Source: Liolophura sinensis
Taxonomy: Eukaryota; Mollusca; Polyplacophora; Chitonida; Chitonidae
Direction: 5' to 3'
DNA length: 64,000 nt
Assembly: GCF_032854445.1 (NCBI RefSeq)
Contig: NC_088305.1
Span: forward strand, 11,847,606-11,911,605
Under the pieces are notes generated by a model, which did no database searches, was not told where the DNA came from, and saw only the letters and a list, made by a program, of their open reading frames with translations. How positions within the stretch are numbered: the stretch's first letter is position 1; the number at the start of each line of letters is the position of its first letter. Positions 50,601 to 59,402 of this stretch are shown here, piece after piece. The translations under genes were made by a program, and so were the position numbers.

Positions 50601-53600
50601 AGTTATATAGTTAATACCGGTCTTAATTGCTAATACGCTTTTGCACAAATGGGCACAGAACACATTTTCACCCAACACATAAAGAGTCCTAAGTTTTATC
50701 AGTGATCCAACGGCCAAATGGATTCCTCCTCTAGTTCACGAGACTAGTTAGCGAGAGTGACCTTGACCTCCATCGCCCTTTTATTTAGTGATTGATTAAT
50801 TTGGTTCCTTAACAAGAGTTTTTCACTTATACTGGTTTTTACGGTTGAGGAAACCAGAGTGCCCGGGGTAAACAACCGGATGAAGAACCCACACGTGACG
50901 TTAAGATATGCTCATCCTATTGAGAGATGACAAGCCGTCTTCAACAAACGTTACACTAAGCAAACGGCCGCTCGAGCGTCGTTTGTCACTTTGCGTCGCC
51001 AAGGCGCCACAACAAGTGACAGCGCAGGAAACTCAGAGAGAATGTCTGTACAATTCAAACATACGTGACCGTTTTTTTTTTGTTTTTTTGGGGCATTTCC
51101 TTGGTAATTATGATCGAAGATTGTGTCCTTTGACCTGTCTGGCAAGGTCCGCCATGGGACTGATTCCAGGTATACGGCATGAAAGATGAACGTTCTAACC
51201 GCTAGACCACCATAATATAACCCAACAATACAACGCAAATGAATTACTGTTTTAGTAATTTTTATTTTTATTGTATGGCTGTTGTGTTATATTTGGTTAG
51301 TCTAGCAATCCTGTCATAGCAGATGTGGGTATAACGGTACCCTCGGCTGGAGACGGGCCTTGTTTCCCTAGGACACTACATATTCGTACGTACAGCCTGG
51401 CACTTCACGCGAGACGGTGGAGTGTGGTGGCATGATGGACGCTGACTTCATCGGCCATGGCAGTGGGCAAATGTGATTTATTAAGGAGACTTGCGCAATC
51501 TTTACGCTGGCAGCGAAGCTCTCCGCTGCCAAAGTAATATAGTTAGATGGTAACGAGTTCAAGACGTCTCGGTGAGCTTCCTACGATGTACTGTAGCTCC
51601 TAATGGAAACTAATGAAGCTATGCTAAAGGGGGTGCGCTCTCTTGGGGTCTGATAAAACAATCACTGTCAGATGTGGAAGGATTTAGCGTATCGGGCGGT
51701 TGGACATGTTGAATTGTCGTTGTCAGCTTTATTGACACCACATGATTGAGTGCAAGGACTATCTGATCTTCCCCAGTGAAGTTCTTTGAAAATCTCAAGT
51801 TTGGTGGTGGTGGTGAGTGGGGTGGGGTGGATGAACGCTAATAGCAGTTTGGGTCTCTTAAATACCAAGCAATGCGAACAAATCCAGAAAACTCGGAAGT
51901 TGATATATGTACTGGAATAGTTAGCCAATGGCTGCCACGGTTGCTCGTTTCAACGTGAACTGTCTTTATATGATCTTTAGACTTCTCACCACAAAGAGCA
52001 GCTTGTTTCTAATGTTTTGCCTGTAGTAAGTATGCCGCTTGAAAACAAATCTTGAAAAAACAATCCGTACTCTATCAAAAATCGATTCGTTGGCCTCATT
52101 TGCCAGTGAAGACAACATTTTAATTTCTTTAGACACATCTTATCAGATAATACTCACTTTTGGCCATTACGGCACCATGTTGTAAAGTATTAAAGCTGTA
52201 AACTGAACATTATTAAGCTGGAAAATCAGGCATAGAGCGTGCATGATCCTTGCTGTTGCACTCCTGAAACTTTTCGGGTATCTTTACATAAATCACCAAA
52301 CAGAAGACTATCAACGGGTGTGCTTTATGGGAGGAAGCGTTTTTCATCTGCACAATGTCGAAGGTTTTCTGCTCAACACACTTGGAAATTCAACCCTTGA
52401 CTGCTCGTTCGTATCTTTCATCTCCAGGGAGGTAGCCATGCAGCACGTTGCACATAATGCAAATAATGATTCCACTCTCAGCAACATTAAACTATGAGCG
52501 ATACAATTTGGCCTATTCACTTCCGCTCAGAAAGATATAGAACCGATCCCAATTGGGAGAAAGCCAGCCTAAAGCCTTGGCCACGTATGAATAAATCTAT
52601 TTCTGCGTCCCTTTCATTTAGAACCTGGCTGTTTTTTTTTTATTGGAGAACCTTGCGTAATAGGTATAGTTGCAGGTTTTGTTTTCATTTCCTATTATAG
52701 AGAAGCAAAGATCTGTGTTTCGACGCACAGATTCCAAGTCCTCTTCTACATCTAACTGCAGTAATCCCAGATCAGTGGTTATTTTCACGAAACTGTCTAC
52801 CACGAATGAACTAATTATTATGGCTTCACGTCACTTCGGTAATTTTATAGCCCTTTTGCGTTTAAGCCAGGAGATACTACATGGTTTTTGATGCGATAAT
52901 GCGAAAATCCAAAATTAAACGAAAATAGACGTTTTCTTTATTTATTTCATTGGTTTTACCACCGTACTTGAGAAAATTCACTCATACGACGGAGAGACGA
53001 AAACGGAAAGAGCACGGGAAAGCCTACACGGACATTTTTAAAACCAGCTTAAACACAACATCAGATATAAGTCGAAATCAAATGTATGTTTAAAATATAT
53101 AACGTACAAAAGTGTATATAGATGAATCATCTAGAGAGGTGTACATAGAAATTTATATTTTGTTGTGTAGGCTAGGGGCCTTTGAAAGCTATCTACGTAG
53201 ATATTCCTCCGTAAGTAACACTCAATTTATGACGCTACAAACACGGACACAGGGCAGATTATATTTACAGGGAAGGTTTATCATAGGAAATGTCACGAAC
53301 TCTACCAGTGATGTTGTTAACGCCAGATGCAGTTTCACTCCGTCATCAACAAGTATATTCGTCAACAATTTTATTATTCCATGTTAACGTGATTTAGTGT
53401 ACATGTTGTCTTGGTGTCTACAAAATATATTTAGGAGGGGGTGAAAGTAAACCAAGGTGACCTCGGTGCCAGAGTTAGATAAATAGCCGATGCATTACCT
53501 TTATACCACCAATCATCTCACGTTAAATCTACGACCTTTGTCACATTTTGGTGTACGTTAAATCTGTGATTGGATTTAATAAGATAATGGAGTTGGTCAG

Positions 53601-56600
53601 TCTAAGGCAGACTACCATAGTCGGATCGGAACGTGAAGTGCTCACAGCTACAAATATACGCACAAAATGTCGCCGGGTATGGTAACATTCCCTGGGGCAA
53701 AGTTTCAGTACAGTTTTTTTTCCATAAGCACAAGGTACATAATTGTATATTTACGTAACTGTTTGACTGAAGTTATTTCGGGAAAACTCTATGTTGGCAA
53801 AGAATTACGGTCAGAAGCATTTGTGTGTGAAACAGGGACCTGTATTTCATCTAAGAGTTGAATTTTACTTTTATCTTCCTGGGCAATAGCTAGTGAGACT
53901 CGGTTAAACGTGAACGTCTAGAGTCCCACGCTCGGGTATGAGTTAGTTGCTGTCAACAAAACTGTGTTTCGTGTGCAAAGAAAAGTTCATTTTTACTTAT
54001 ACTGTTGTTATTGTGATCTATGAAAATACCATGCTCTGTTTCTTTTAATAACTTTGTAATAACCAGTTATGCCGTCAAAATGTGTGCCGGCAAAATGAGT
54101 CAAGCAAAAGAATTGAATACAATGTTTATTTATTTGATTGGTGTTTTACGCCGAACTCAAGAACATTAGGAAGGCGGCCAAATTATGGTGGGAGGAAACC
54201 GGGCAGAGCCCAGATAAAAACTAAGACCATCCACAGGTTGCTGACAGGCCTTCCTACGTACGGCCAGAGAGAAAGCCAAAGCGAGCTGGACTTAAACTCA
54301 CATCAACCGCATTCGTGAGAGGCATCTGGGTCATTGGGTCAGTGCGCCATGCTGGCGTGCTAACCCCCTGGGGCATGGAGGCCCCGACAAAATATTTAAT
54401 ACATTTTAGCACGTTTTAGCTGTGTACAGACTTTTGACTACTTTTTCTATCCGCCTAGACGTTTTATGTACACGTTCTGTCTGTATGCCTGTTCTGTGTG
54501 CACTTTCCATTGTAGTACATGTTCCGTGCCTACACGTCTGTCTATGTACGAGTTCTGACTGTGTGCATGTCCTGTGCATACGTTTTATCTGTGAACGTGT
54601 TCCTTGTGTGTGCGATATCTATCTGTGTACCTGTTCTATCAGTGTATACGTTTTGTCTATGAACGTGTTCTGCCTGTGTACCAAGTTCTATCTATGTATA
54701 CGTTTTATCTGTGAACGTAATCTATCTGTGTATACGTTTTATTTGTAAACGTGTTCTGTCTGTGTAGATATCTATCTGTGTACCTGTTCTACCTGTGCAT
54801 ACGTTTTATCTGTGGACGTGCTCTGTCTGTGTAGATATCTATCTGTGTACCTGTTCAACCTGTGTATACGTTTTATCTGTGGACGTGGTCTGTCTGTGTA
54901 GATATCTATCTGTGTACCTGTTCTACCTGTGTATACGTTTTATCTGTGGGCGTGTTCTGTCTGTGTATACATCTATCTGTGTGCCTGTTCTACCTGTGTA
55001 TACGTTTTATCTGTGGACGTGCTCTGTCTGTGTATACATCTATCTGTGTACCTGTTCTGCCTGTGTATACGTTTTATCTGTGGACGTGTTCTGTCTGTGT
55101 ATACATCTATCTGTGTACCTGTTCTGTCTGTTGACGCGTTCTCTCTGGGTACGTAAATCTAACTTTGTGCACATCCTAACTTGTATTTTGTTATTCTGTC
55201 GTTATGATAAGATAGCCATTAACAGTGACCTTTACTATTGTATTTCCACATTGTTAATTGGTGGTAGAAGTAGATTAATACTGACATGCTGCGAGTTCCA
55301 GGCTGTTGTAAACAAGGAGATTAATGAAGGAGTGACTCACGGCAACACGATGACGTGACTGCGTGACACATAACAGCAGAGGGGTTTTACCACCATGGAG
55401 AGGATCTAAATTCCAACAGTGCCTTAATGACGGGGCTGGCACGGAATCATAACAGTTTAAACACACACTTTTCGATTCCACGCTGTCGTCAACAAGTAGA
55501 TTAATCAAGGATCGAGTGCGGTGTTGTATAAGGCTAATGTAACGCCAAGGTTATGTCGTTTAAGGGGTTACAGGTATCTTCGTGAAGTGGGCGAAATCCC
55601 AGTATGCCGGAATACCGGAAGAAAAAGAAGGCTCCCTTTTAACAAGGTAAAAAATTAGACAAACAAATTGCGTTAGACATTAATCTTCTTTTACATGAGT
55701 TAAAACATTAAGACGTACGGTGCTAGTGGATGGCCTCCGTAGCTTAGTGGTTAGCATGCTAAAGCACCACAATAACCCCAGGAGCCTCAGCAATACGGTC
55801 GTTGTGAGTTCAAGTCCAGCTCTTGCTGGCTTCACTCTCCGGTCGCAGATGTGAAGGTCTCACTGCAACCTGCAGATCGCTGTTTCTTTCCCCCGGGCTC
55901 TGTACGGTTCTCCCTCTATATAACACTGGTCGCCGTTGTGTAAGTAAAATATTCTTGATAGCCAGGTGTTGTTAACGCATCGGTTAACGAGGGAATTTAC
56001 AGCCGCGTTCCTGAGTTAAATTAGATGCACGAGTAATGGTACGTACGAGAAAGTTGTGCATTCAGAGACGCAATCAACGAGTACATTGACTAAAATGGAG
56101 TTGGTTGACGTATGTGTGGAATTGAAAAAGCAGATCGTTAGCAAGTTTGTCGCAACATTGTGTTTGACTTGTGTTTTCCTTTCGGAAACGTTAACATATA
56201 AAAAGACAAAGAAGTAAAAAAAAAAAAAAAAACCAAGGCATTGACGGCACTAATGCAACATTTAGTACAGACTGACTCGAAGTACAGATTGATACCACCA
56301 GATAAGTTGCTGACATCGATACGAGAGCCCGGGGAATTCCACGACCATCCGCAGGTTGCTGGAAGACCTTTCCACGTACGGCTGGAGAAGAAGCAACATG
56401 AACTAGACTTGAACTTAGAGCGACCACAATGGTAAGAGGCTTATGGGTCATTGCGCATCGCCAGCGTGCTAATCTCCTCGGTCACGGAGGCCCCCAGTGA
56501 ATTACTAGACGAGTGAATTAATTAAAAGTAAAGACAACACTAGACCAAATGTAAAGTTTCCAAAGGAAGTTTAAAAAGCATACATTTCCTCTTTTGTGAC

Positions 56601-59402
56601 GAGCAAGCTAACGCAATTCAAAGTAGTCTAAATCGTGCAGGTTTTATTTCTGTACCCGTGGACGCAGCTGTTTATGCTTACGTCACCCGCATACTGTTTT
56701 AGTGTATATATATAGTTATGTATATGGGTAACGAGTGACGCGACATCGTGTTTCCGGTCGCTCTAACAAGGCGCATCAGACTGCCTTGTAAGAATTTAGA
56801 TTTAGAGCACTTCACAAAAGTGTCTGTGGCGGCTTAGGTCTGTTTTTAACCGTCTTCCTAGATAAGTTAGGTTATATTATTTGCTGTCTTTTCTTTTAAC
56901 TAATGAGTGATGTATTTGTTTATTTGTGGATTCATTCAGGTTTATGGACTGAGAAAACCAGATAGCCCACAGTTTACCACCTTCCCTCTGTCAGCACCAA
57001 ACACGGGTGGTCCTGAAGTGGCGACCTCAACCAGTGAAGTGGTTGACAAGGGAGTTAACCACGGAGGTTTTCGGGCTAATATGAGACCGTGGGTTATGAT
57101 GTATTGTTCAGTAGGAAGCTTCAGTACATGGTGAAAAGGCCCTTATGACAACAAACCCTCTCGTAGAGTCACAGGTGTTTTCGTTCCCAAATGACATGTT
57201 TCTACTAAAGCACGCTGTTCAAACCAATCAATCGCATCCTCCGTTTCTAATTAAGGTGCAAAATGAGACAAAAGTTGTCTGCTAATGCGAAATGTTATCC
57301 CGCCGAAGATAAATCACTTAACTAATATCTGGACGACAGCTACATGTGGTAAAGCTAGGACCTGCAGTACGATTGTAGCCCGTTTTGCACAGGTAATACG
57401 TGAGAATGCTGGGCGATAACTTTCGTCATCACTAGGTGATGTTTTGTTTGTTGACATAACCTTTTACCGCTGAATCTTGATTGCCGAGGAGCGTTATCTG
57501 GGACAACTGAACAAATAAACCCACTCCGCAGCTTCTTCCAGCCGATCACCTTACGAGGACTCATGGGTATGTGTAATTGGCGTGTAGCGATGAAATATTA
57601 TGATACAAAAGGATCGACGTACACAAAGGCGGATCTTACGTCCTATGATACAAAAGGATCGACGTACACAAATGCGGATCTTACGTCCTATGATACAAAA
57701 GGATCGACGTACACAAATGCGGATCTTACGTCCTTTGATACAAAAGGATCGACGTACACAAAGGCGGATCTTACGTCCTATGATACAAAAGGATCGACGT
57801 ACACAAAGGCGGATCTTACGTCCTTTGATACAAAAGGATCGGCGTAAACAAATTCTGATCTTACGTCCTATGATACAAAAGGATTGCCATAAACAAATGC
57901 AGATCTTACGTCCTATGATACAAAAGGATCGACGTACACAAATTCAGATCTTACGTCCTATGATACAAAATGATCGACGTACACAAAGGCGGATCTTACG
58001 TCTTAGACTGCAGGCATATATTTACAGTCAAATGTCCATGGTTATTTTTAGGACCTTATTTGTTTATGTACATTTTAGATCTTTAATCAATAGATGGGTG
58101 TGAGAAGGGTATGACCGACACTTTGTATTACCAAATTGTCAGTGAATAGTTTTGGTAAATCCTGAAAAGGACATTTAAGGCAGGACGTTTACTGATCAGT
58201 GAAAAATGACTAAAATAAGAGTAATTACGCTCAAGTAATGCGTAATTGTGTGAATAAACGGAAAATATATATTTTAAATGACAAATTGACAGGGGAAGTC
58301 AAAATTCATGAACAATAAAATCTGGATACATATGTTTGGACAAAATTAGCAAGCGCACGCAATTTATCTTATTAATTAGTTCGATTTCGATTTTACGCTG
58401 CGCTCAAGAATATTTCACTTTTGCAACGGCCGTCATTTTGATGGTTATGTAGGAAAACCAGAGTTCCGGTGGTATACCATCAAACTCAGCTTGGTCTCGT
58501 AGATTCTCGTCTCTTCGTTACCTGGCATTTAGTGGATAGTGGCGATCGTTTGGAACCGTGAAAGTGTTTCGAATAAACAAACAACATCTGCGCATATATA
58601 AGGGTCAAAATCATGACGGCAATTCTGATAGGTTTGTTAGTTTTTTCACGCAATCTTATTTACACAGGACAGAGTAGGAAGACCCTTATGCGCATGTGCT
58701 GTTTCAAGGACTACATTTTGCGGGACAAGCCCTCTACCTGTATTACCTAAATGTCATATTGATGGAAGGCATGTGATCTTCCAAACGATCTTCATGTAAT
58801 ATAAAAAGATTACAAACAGAACGGTGAGTAAAACCATAGAAGCGACGGAAGTGTGGTACTGGCCAATAGTCACACGTAATAAGTGAAAAAAAAATTTGCT
58901 TTAGCCGAATTAGGTTAAAAAGATACTGTGATATGAACGGCATTTCGTAGACTTCCCTGGTCTAGAATTCCTGAAATAGATCAACAAAGCGGCCCACCAA
59001 ACGAGCCAAAGTCCCAAGAAGAAAAGAGACGGGGGACTCTCCGAGATAGCCTTTACAATCCTCTTTAACTGCAGGCATTTCTCTGTGGAAGACAGGGCCT
59101 TATTTCACGAAAGTTTTTGGGCTTAGCTGAGCAACTCCAGTTCTGTGTAGTGTTAGACGTAGGTTTCTTCGAAAAACACTTAGAAAAAGAACAACCGATG
59201 CCAGCAAGTTACGGAACTGAAAGTTTGAAAAACAAGCAAAACTGCTTTAAAGCAAAAATGTGCTAAGTTTCATGAAACCGGGCTCAAACATTTAGACGTG
59301 GACTTACCTCAGGTATGTACATTTCTTCAAGGCAGGGGCGATAGTTTGTCCAGTTACCTTCCCAGTACCCATGGGCATCACAAGTGCGGTGGGCCAATGG
59401 CT
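29355..59402 (-). CDS. PDFR: Class B (secretin-type) GPCR, PDF-receptor-like; 5' exons missing
   Basis: A split gene for a plasma-membrane neuropeptide receptor, expected to couple to Gs/cAMP if it is a PDF receptor. Nine exons are seen: 59308-59402, 50174-50292, 42943-43072, 39306-39462, 35683-35813, 32023-32108, 31122-31257, 30311-30352 and 29355-29606. All have GT donors and AG acceptors and compatible phases, giving 381 residues. Order of domains: end of the hormone-receptor domain (Cys-rich, WTNYRPC), TM1 to TM7, cytoplasmic tail. Family marks include WLCKLL with CW in the second extracellular loop (the conserved disulfide), FFWMFVEG, LLGITNL and YCFMNGEV. FRSL, IHKNL, EGLFLHN and the GWG region recall arthropod PDF receptors; KLRAHNTVET and the start of the tail also resemble CRF/DH44 receptors. 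Class B is near certain; the PDF assignment is from memory of the families. Signal peptide and first ectodomain exons were not found. Confidence 0.9.
30311..30352 (-). CDS. Receptor micro-exon (42 bp): end of TM7
   Basis: Fourteen codons between a ttacag acceptor and a gtgagt donor, phase 0 on both sides. They read GIFVSVLYCFMNGE, the most conserved class B TM7 segment. Automatic annotation easily misses an exon this short, and skipping it would keep the reading frame. Confidence 0.93.
31122..31257 (-). CDS. Receptor exon: TM6 and extracellular loop 3
   Basis: 136 bp. The acceptor is gtttag and the donor is gtatgc. It encodes KAIRATVVLFPLLGITNLFF, where KAxRAT and PLLGIT are the TM6 hallmarks, then a loop (EPQGSTVLRD) and the start of TM7 (ISNAILHSSQ). 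GITNL rather than GITYM favours a PDF-type over a CRF-type receptor. Confidence 0.95.
31736..31872 (+). mobile_element. SINE 3' fragment
   Basis: Begins CCTGCGGATAGTCGTGGGTT and ends with the GTATAAGTGAAATATTCTTG tail and an A-rich end. It lies in the receptor intron between the exons at 31.1-31.3 and 32.0-32.1 kb. Confidence 0.9.
32023..32108 (-). CDS. Receptor exon: end of TM5 and intracellular loop 3
   Basis: 86 bp. The acceptor is atttcag and the donor is gtaatt. It encodes VNVCFLISIIRVLIIKLRA, the very conserved class B TM5/loop 3 segment, and then HNTVETAQIR. This loop makes contact with G proteins in characterised family members. Confidence 0.95.
32405..32622 (+). mobile_element. Rearranged SINE copy
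   Basis: Contains GGATGGTCATGGGTTTCACC, a second head-side piece (CTTATGCTGGCTCCCTCTCT) and the 3' tail ending AAATAAATAAA. The order suggests an internal rearrangement or two nested fragments. It lies inside a receptor intron. Confidence 0.8.
32661..32812 (+). mobile_element. SINE 3' fragment
   Basis: Begins ACCTGCGGATGGTCGTGTGT and ends ACGGCGT-type tail plus AAATAAGTAAATAAA. It follows the preceding fragment within 40 bp. Confidence 0.88.
32813..35320. other. Receptor intron sequence
   Basis: Part of the intron dividing TM5. Apart from the small repeat at 33.0 kb nothing was recognised. A plus-strand frame of 157 codons at 33,442-33,915 has no domain match that I can see. Confidence 0.55.
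33000..33060 (+). repeat. Short dispersed repeat (TTAACGCC...GTGGCGA type)
   Basis: ATTATGGCTTAACGCCACAT, CGGCAATATTTCAGCCATAT and CGTGGCGATC are shared with 43,968-44,030 (ATTGGCAGTATATTGCAGTC, ATATCGTGGCGA). I associate this repeat type with molluscan genomes. Confidence 0.65.
35321..35490 (+). mobile_element. SINE fragment, diverged, with an opposed tail
   Basis: CATGCTGTCTTCCTCTTTGA to CCACCATAATTCTAGCTGC matches the SINE body. It is followed at once by TTTATTTATTCCATCAGTGT, the tail in the opposite orientation, so two fragments meet head to head. Confidence 0.75.
35683..35813 (-). CDS. Receptor exon: TM4, extracellular loop 2, start of TM5
   Basis: 131 bp. The acceptor is tttttcag and the donor is gtaagt. 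The first two bases complete the Gly codon of the GWG motif. The exon encodes MPVLVTVAWAV (TM4), then VYFHDAQCWHNF with the loop-2 cysteine that pairs with TM3, then IIYGPVVVSLF (TM5). NFS is a possible N-glycosylation sequon in the extracellular loop. Confidence 0.95.
35814..38259. other. Receptor intron sequence
   Basis: At 35,870-36,115 degenerate copies of a TACGTGAATACCG-like motif recur. No exon was recognised, although several medium-length frames exist at 36.5-37.2 kb. Confidence 0.5.
38381..38850 (-). repeat. 130-bp tandem array built from a SINE 3' end
   Basis: TTTACGCCGTGCTCAAGAAT recurs at 38,381, 38,511, 38,641 and 38,771, exactly 130 bp apart. Each unit is the reverse complement of the common SINE 3' tail and GGATGG..GGGTTT body (about 85 bp), plus about 45 bp of non-SINE sequence (gttgactatcgataatttcc and following). 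Copies are more than 95% alike by eye, so the expansion is recent. Confidence 0.93.
39306..39462 (-). CDS. Receptor exon: TM3 and start of TM4
   Basis: 157 bp, phase 0 at its start and one base over at its end. The acceptor follows a t-rich tract ending in ttcag; the donor is gtaagt. It encodes EWLCKLL, with the conserved TM3 cysteine, then ANFFWMFVEGLFLHN, the class B signature in TM3, then a second intracellular loop with APFKLFHFIGWG leading into TM4. Confidence 0.95.
40750..40860 (+). repeat. Dispersed repeat with a possible conserved frame, copy 2
   Basis: CTTTTCGTACTTTATATACT and TTGGGAATTGGCCTTGCGAT match the copy at 6.1 kb. The same frame reads LGIGLAITDLERPYWLT. Confidence 0.6.
41091..41298 (+). 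mobile_element. 5'-truncated SINE with perfect 13-bp target duplication
   Basis: Starts abruptly at CCAATGCGGTCGCTGTGAGT, so the A box is missing, and ends in (AAAT)n. TCGAACGTGTATG is present at 41,078-41,090 and 41,299-41,311. Truncation with an intact duplication is the mark of incomplete reverse transcription during insertion. Confidence 0.95.
42040..42275 (-). mobile_element. Second SINE family: different tRNA head, shared 3' tail
   Basis: On the minus strand it starts GCTGGCTCAGATGGCTAAAG (A box), has GGTTCGAATCCAGCTC (perfect B box), an unrelated body, and ends GTCGTATAAGTGAAAAATTC and an A-rich end like the main family. Head and body differ while the tail is shared, as expected when two SINEs use the same LINE. 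Confidence 0.7.
42943..43072 (-). CDS. Receptor exon: intracellular loop 1, TM2 and first extracellular loop
   Basis: 130 bp. The acceptor is tttcag and the donor is gtaagt. The protein begins SLQCSRISIHKNLVVSF, the strongly conserved class B loop 1/TM2 segment, and continues through TM2 into a polar first extracellular loop (GRKENTYGDV). IHKNL is the form I associate with PDF receptors; many other class B receptors have IHxNL with a different residue. Confidence 0.92.
43302..43550 (-). mobile_element. SINE copy, minus strand
   Basis: Begins with (ATTT)n and GTGTTTTACCCCGTACTCAT, passes the body (GACCATTCGCAGGTTGGTGC) and B box (GGACTTGAACTCGC) and fades at the head. It lies in the receptor intron upstream of the TM2 exon. 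Confidence 0.88.
43968..44030 (+). repeat. Second copy of the TTAACGCC...GTGGCGA repeat
   Basis: See the copy at 33.0 kb. It is diverged, but the spacing of the matching blocks is kept. Confidence 0.6.
44520..44795. repeat. 54-bp tandem array, 5 copies
   Basis: Unit GGCCGTATTTCACCGCTTAC + GTGTGACAATTTTCCAGC + TATCACACTGGCAAGA. The array sits in a dispersed repeat that starts near 44,460 (GCTACTATTTATGCATTTAC) and ends near 44,820 (gtccatgctcttgatttact). The same dispersed repeat occurs at 60.75 kb with a different segment expanded. Confidence 0.95.
44821..49236. other. Receptor intron sequence, no recognised gene
   Basis: Overlapping frames on both strands at 45.5-46.3 kb lack a recognised domain. 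A SINE-like tail fragment is present at about 47,030-47,090. Confidence 0.5.
49237..49500 (+). repeat. Dispersed repeat of a type common in molluscs
   Basis: Contains TTGGTGCTGAGCACTGAGAG, CTGGTAAGCCAGGTGTCAGT and TGGCTGGGCGGTATTATG, then CTGGTACCTTCGGTATGA. A second copy lies in reverse at 7,560-7,695. The apparent minus-strand open frame here is part of the repeat. Confidence 0.75.
50174..50292 (-). CDS. Receptor exon: stalk and TM1
   Basis: 119 bp, phase 0 at its start and two bases over at its end. The acceptor is ctcctgcag and the donor is gtgagt. It encodes a hydrophilic stalk (PNSDISVHTATILRD) and then a hydrophobic helix from YFVGG to FIFCYF, the expected TM1. The split Arg codon at the end joins the next exon to give FCYFRSLQC, a typical class B junction between TM1 and the first intracellular loop. 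Confidence 0.92.
50815..50905 (+). repeat. Dispersed repeat family GAGGAAACCAGAGTGCCCGG
   Basis: GAGGAAACCAGAGTGCCCGG followed by GGTAAACAACCGG recurs, diverged, at about 29,880-29,930, 38,260-38,365, 49,805-49,865, 56,935-56,990 and 58,385-58,490. Several copies are preceded by a TTCAAGAA..TTTCACT motif, so the family probably shares its end with the SINEs. Confidence 0.65.
51250..54123. other. Receptor intron sequence, no recognised gene
   Basis: A short SINE tail fragment lies at 52,940-52,990. Otherwise AT-rich with scattered short frames. Confidence 0.5.
54124..54388 (-). mobile_element. SINE copy, minus strand, near full length
   Basis: Runs from TTTATTTATTTGATTGGTGT (tail) to GGGGCATGGAGGCCCC (head). 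The B box region reads GGACTTAAACTCACA. It ends just before the 67-bp array. Confidence 0.9.
54470..55145. repeat. 67-bp tandem array
   Basis: Unit contains TACGTTTTATCTGTGGACGT, GTCTGTGTAGATATCTATCT and GTGTACCTGTTCTACCTGTG. Five or six regular copies lie between about 54,770 and 55,125; older, shuffled copies lie to the left. Because 67 is not a multiple of 3, the long Cys/Leu-rich frame running through it rotates through all frames and is an artefact. Confidence 0.95.
55732..55960 (+). mobile_element. Old SINE copy
   Basis: GGCCTCCGTAGCTTAGTGGTTAGC head, GTGAGTTCAAGTCCAGCTCT B-box region and GTAAAATATTCTTGA tail are recognisable, with many substitutions. Confidence 0.85.
56325..56495 (-). 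mobile_element. SINE copy, minus strand, 3' part replaced
   Basis: GAGAGCCCGGGGAATTCCAC through GACTTGAACTTAGAGCGACC to GTCACGGAGGCCCCCAG is the SINE body and head. The usual tail is missing; an A-rich stretch precedes it at 56,215-56,235. Confidence 0.82.
57599..58003. repeat. 45-bp tandem array, 9 copies
   Basis: Unit TATGATACAAAAGGATCGAC + GTACACAAAGGCGGATCTTA + CGTCC. Copies 1-6 differ at one or two sites, copies 7-9 at a few more. Since 45 is divisible by 3, a 15-residue repeat stays open: one frame gives DTKGSTYTKADLTSY for six copies, the other an Arg-rich 15-mer through all nine. No start context, domain or flanking exon supports translation. Confidence 0.96.
59095..59285. mobile_element. 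MITE-like element beside a receptor splice donor
   Basis: About 190 bp with imperfect inverted ends. The left end reads GGGCCTTATTTCACGAAAG; the right end, reverse-complemented, reads GAGCCCGGTTTCATGAAAC. This GGGCC...TTTCA.GAAA terminus resembles the ends of the Harbinger-like element at 10.5-16 kb, so it may be a short non-autonomous relative. No clear target duplication was seen. It lies in the first visible receptor intron, starting about 22 bp after the donor. Confidence 0.5.
59308..59402 (-). CDS. Receptor exon: C-terminal part of the hormone-binding ectodomain
   Basis: The exon follows an acceptor ending in ggcag and ends at a gtaagt donor. Its first two bases finish a codon begun in an unseen exon. 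It encodes the last part of the secretin-family hormone receptor domain: HRTC, a short loop with YW, then NWTNYRPCLEE. The two Cys match the last cysteines of the three-disulfide fold, and NWT is an N-glycosylation sequon. The next intron is about 9 kb. A MITE-like element ends about 22 bp beyond the donor. Confidence 0.88.

Noticed and set aside
51100-51225. Minus-strand tRNA-like head (GGTGGTCTAGCGGTTAGAAC)
   Set aside because: It resembles an A box, but the B box is poor (GGAATCAGTCCC) and no acceptor stem pairs. Probably another retroposon head.
54795-55358. 187-codon Cys-rich open frame
   Set aside because: It runs through a 67-bp array; the same peptide appears in all three frames, so it is an artefact of the repeat.
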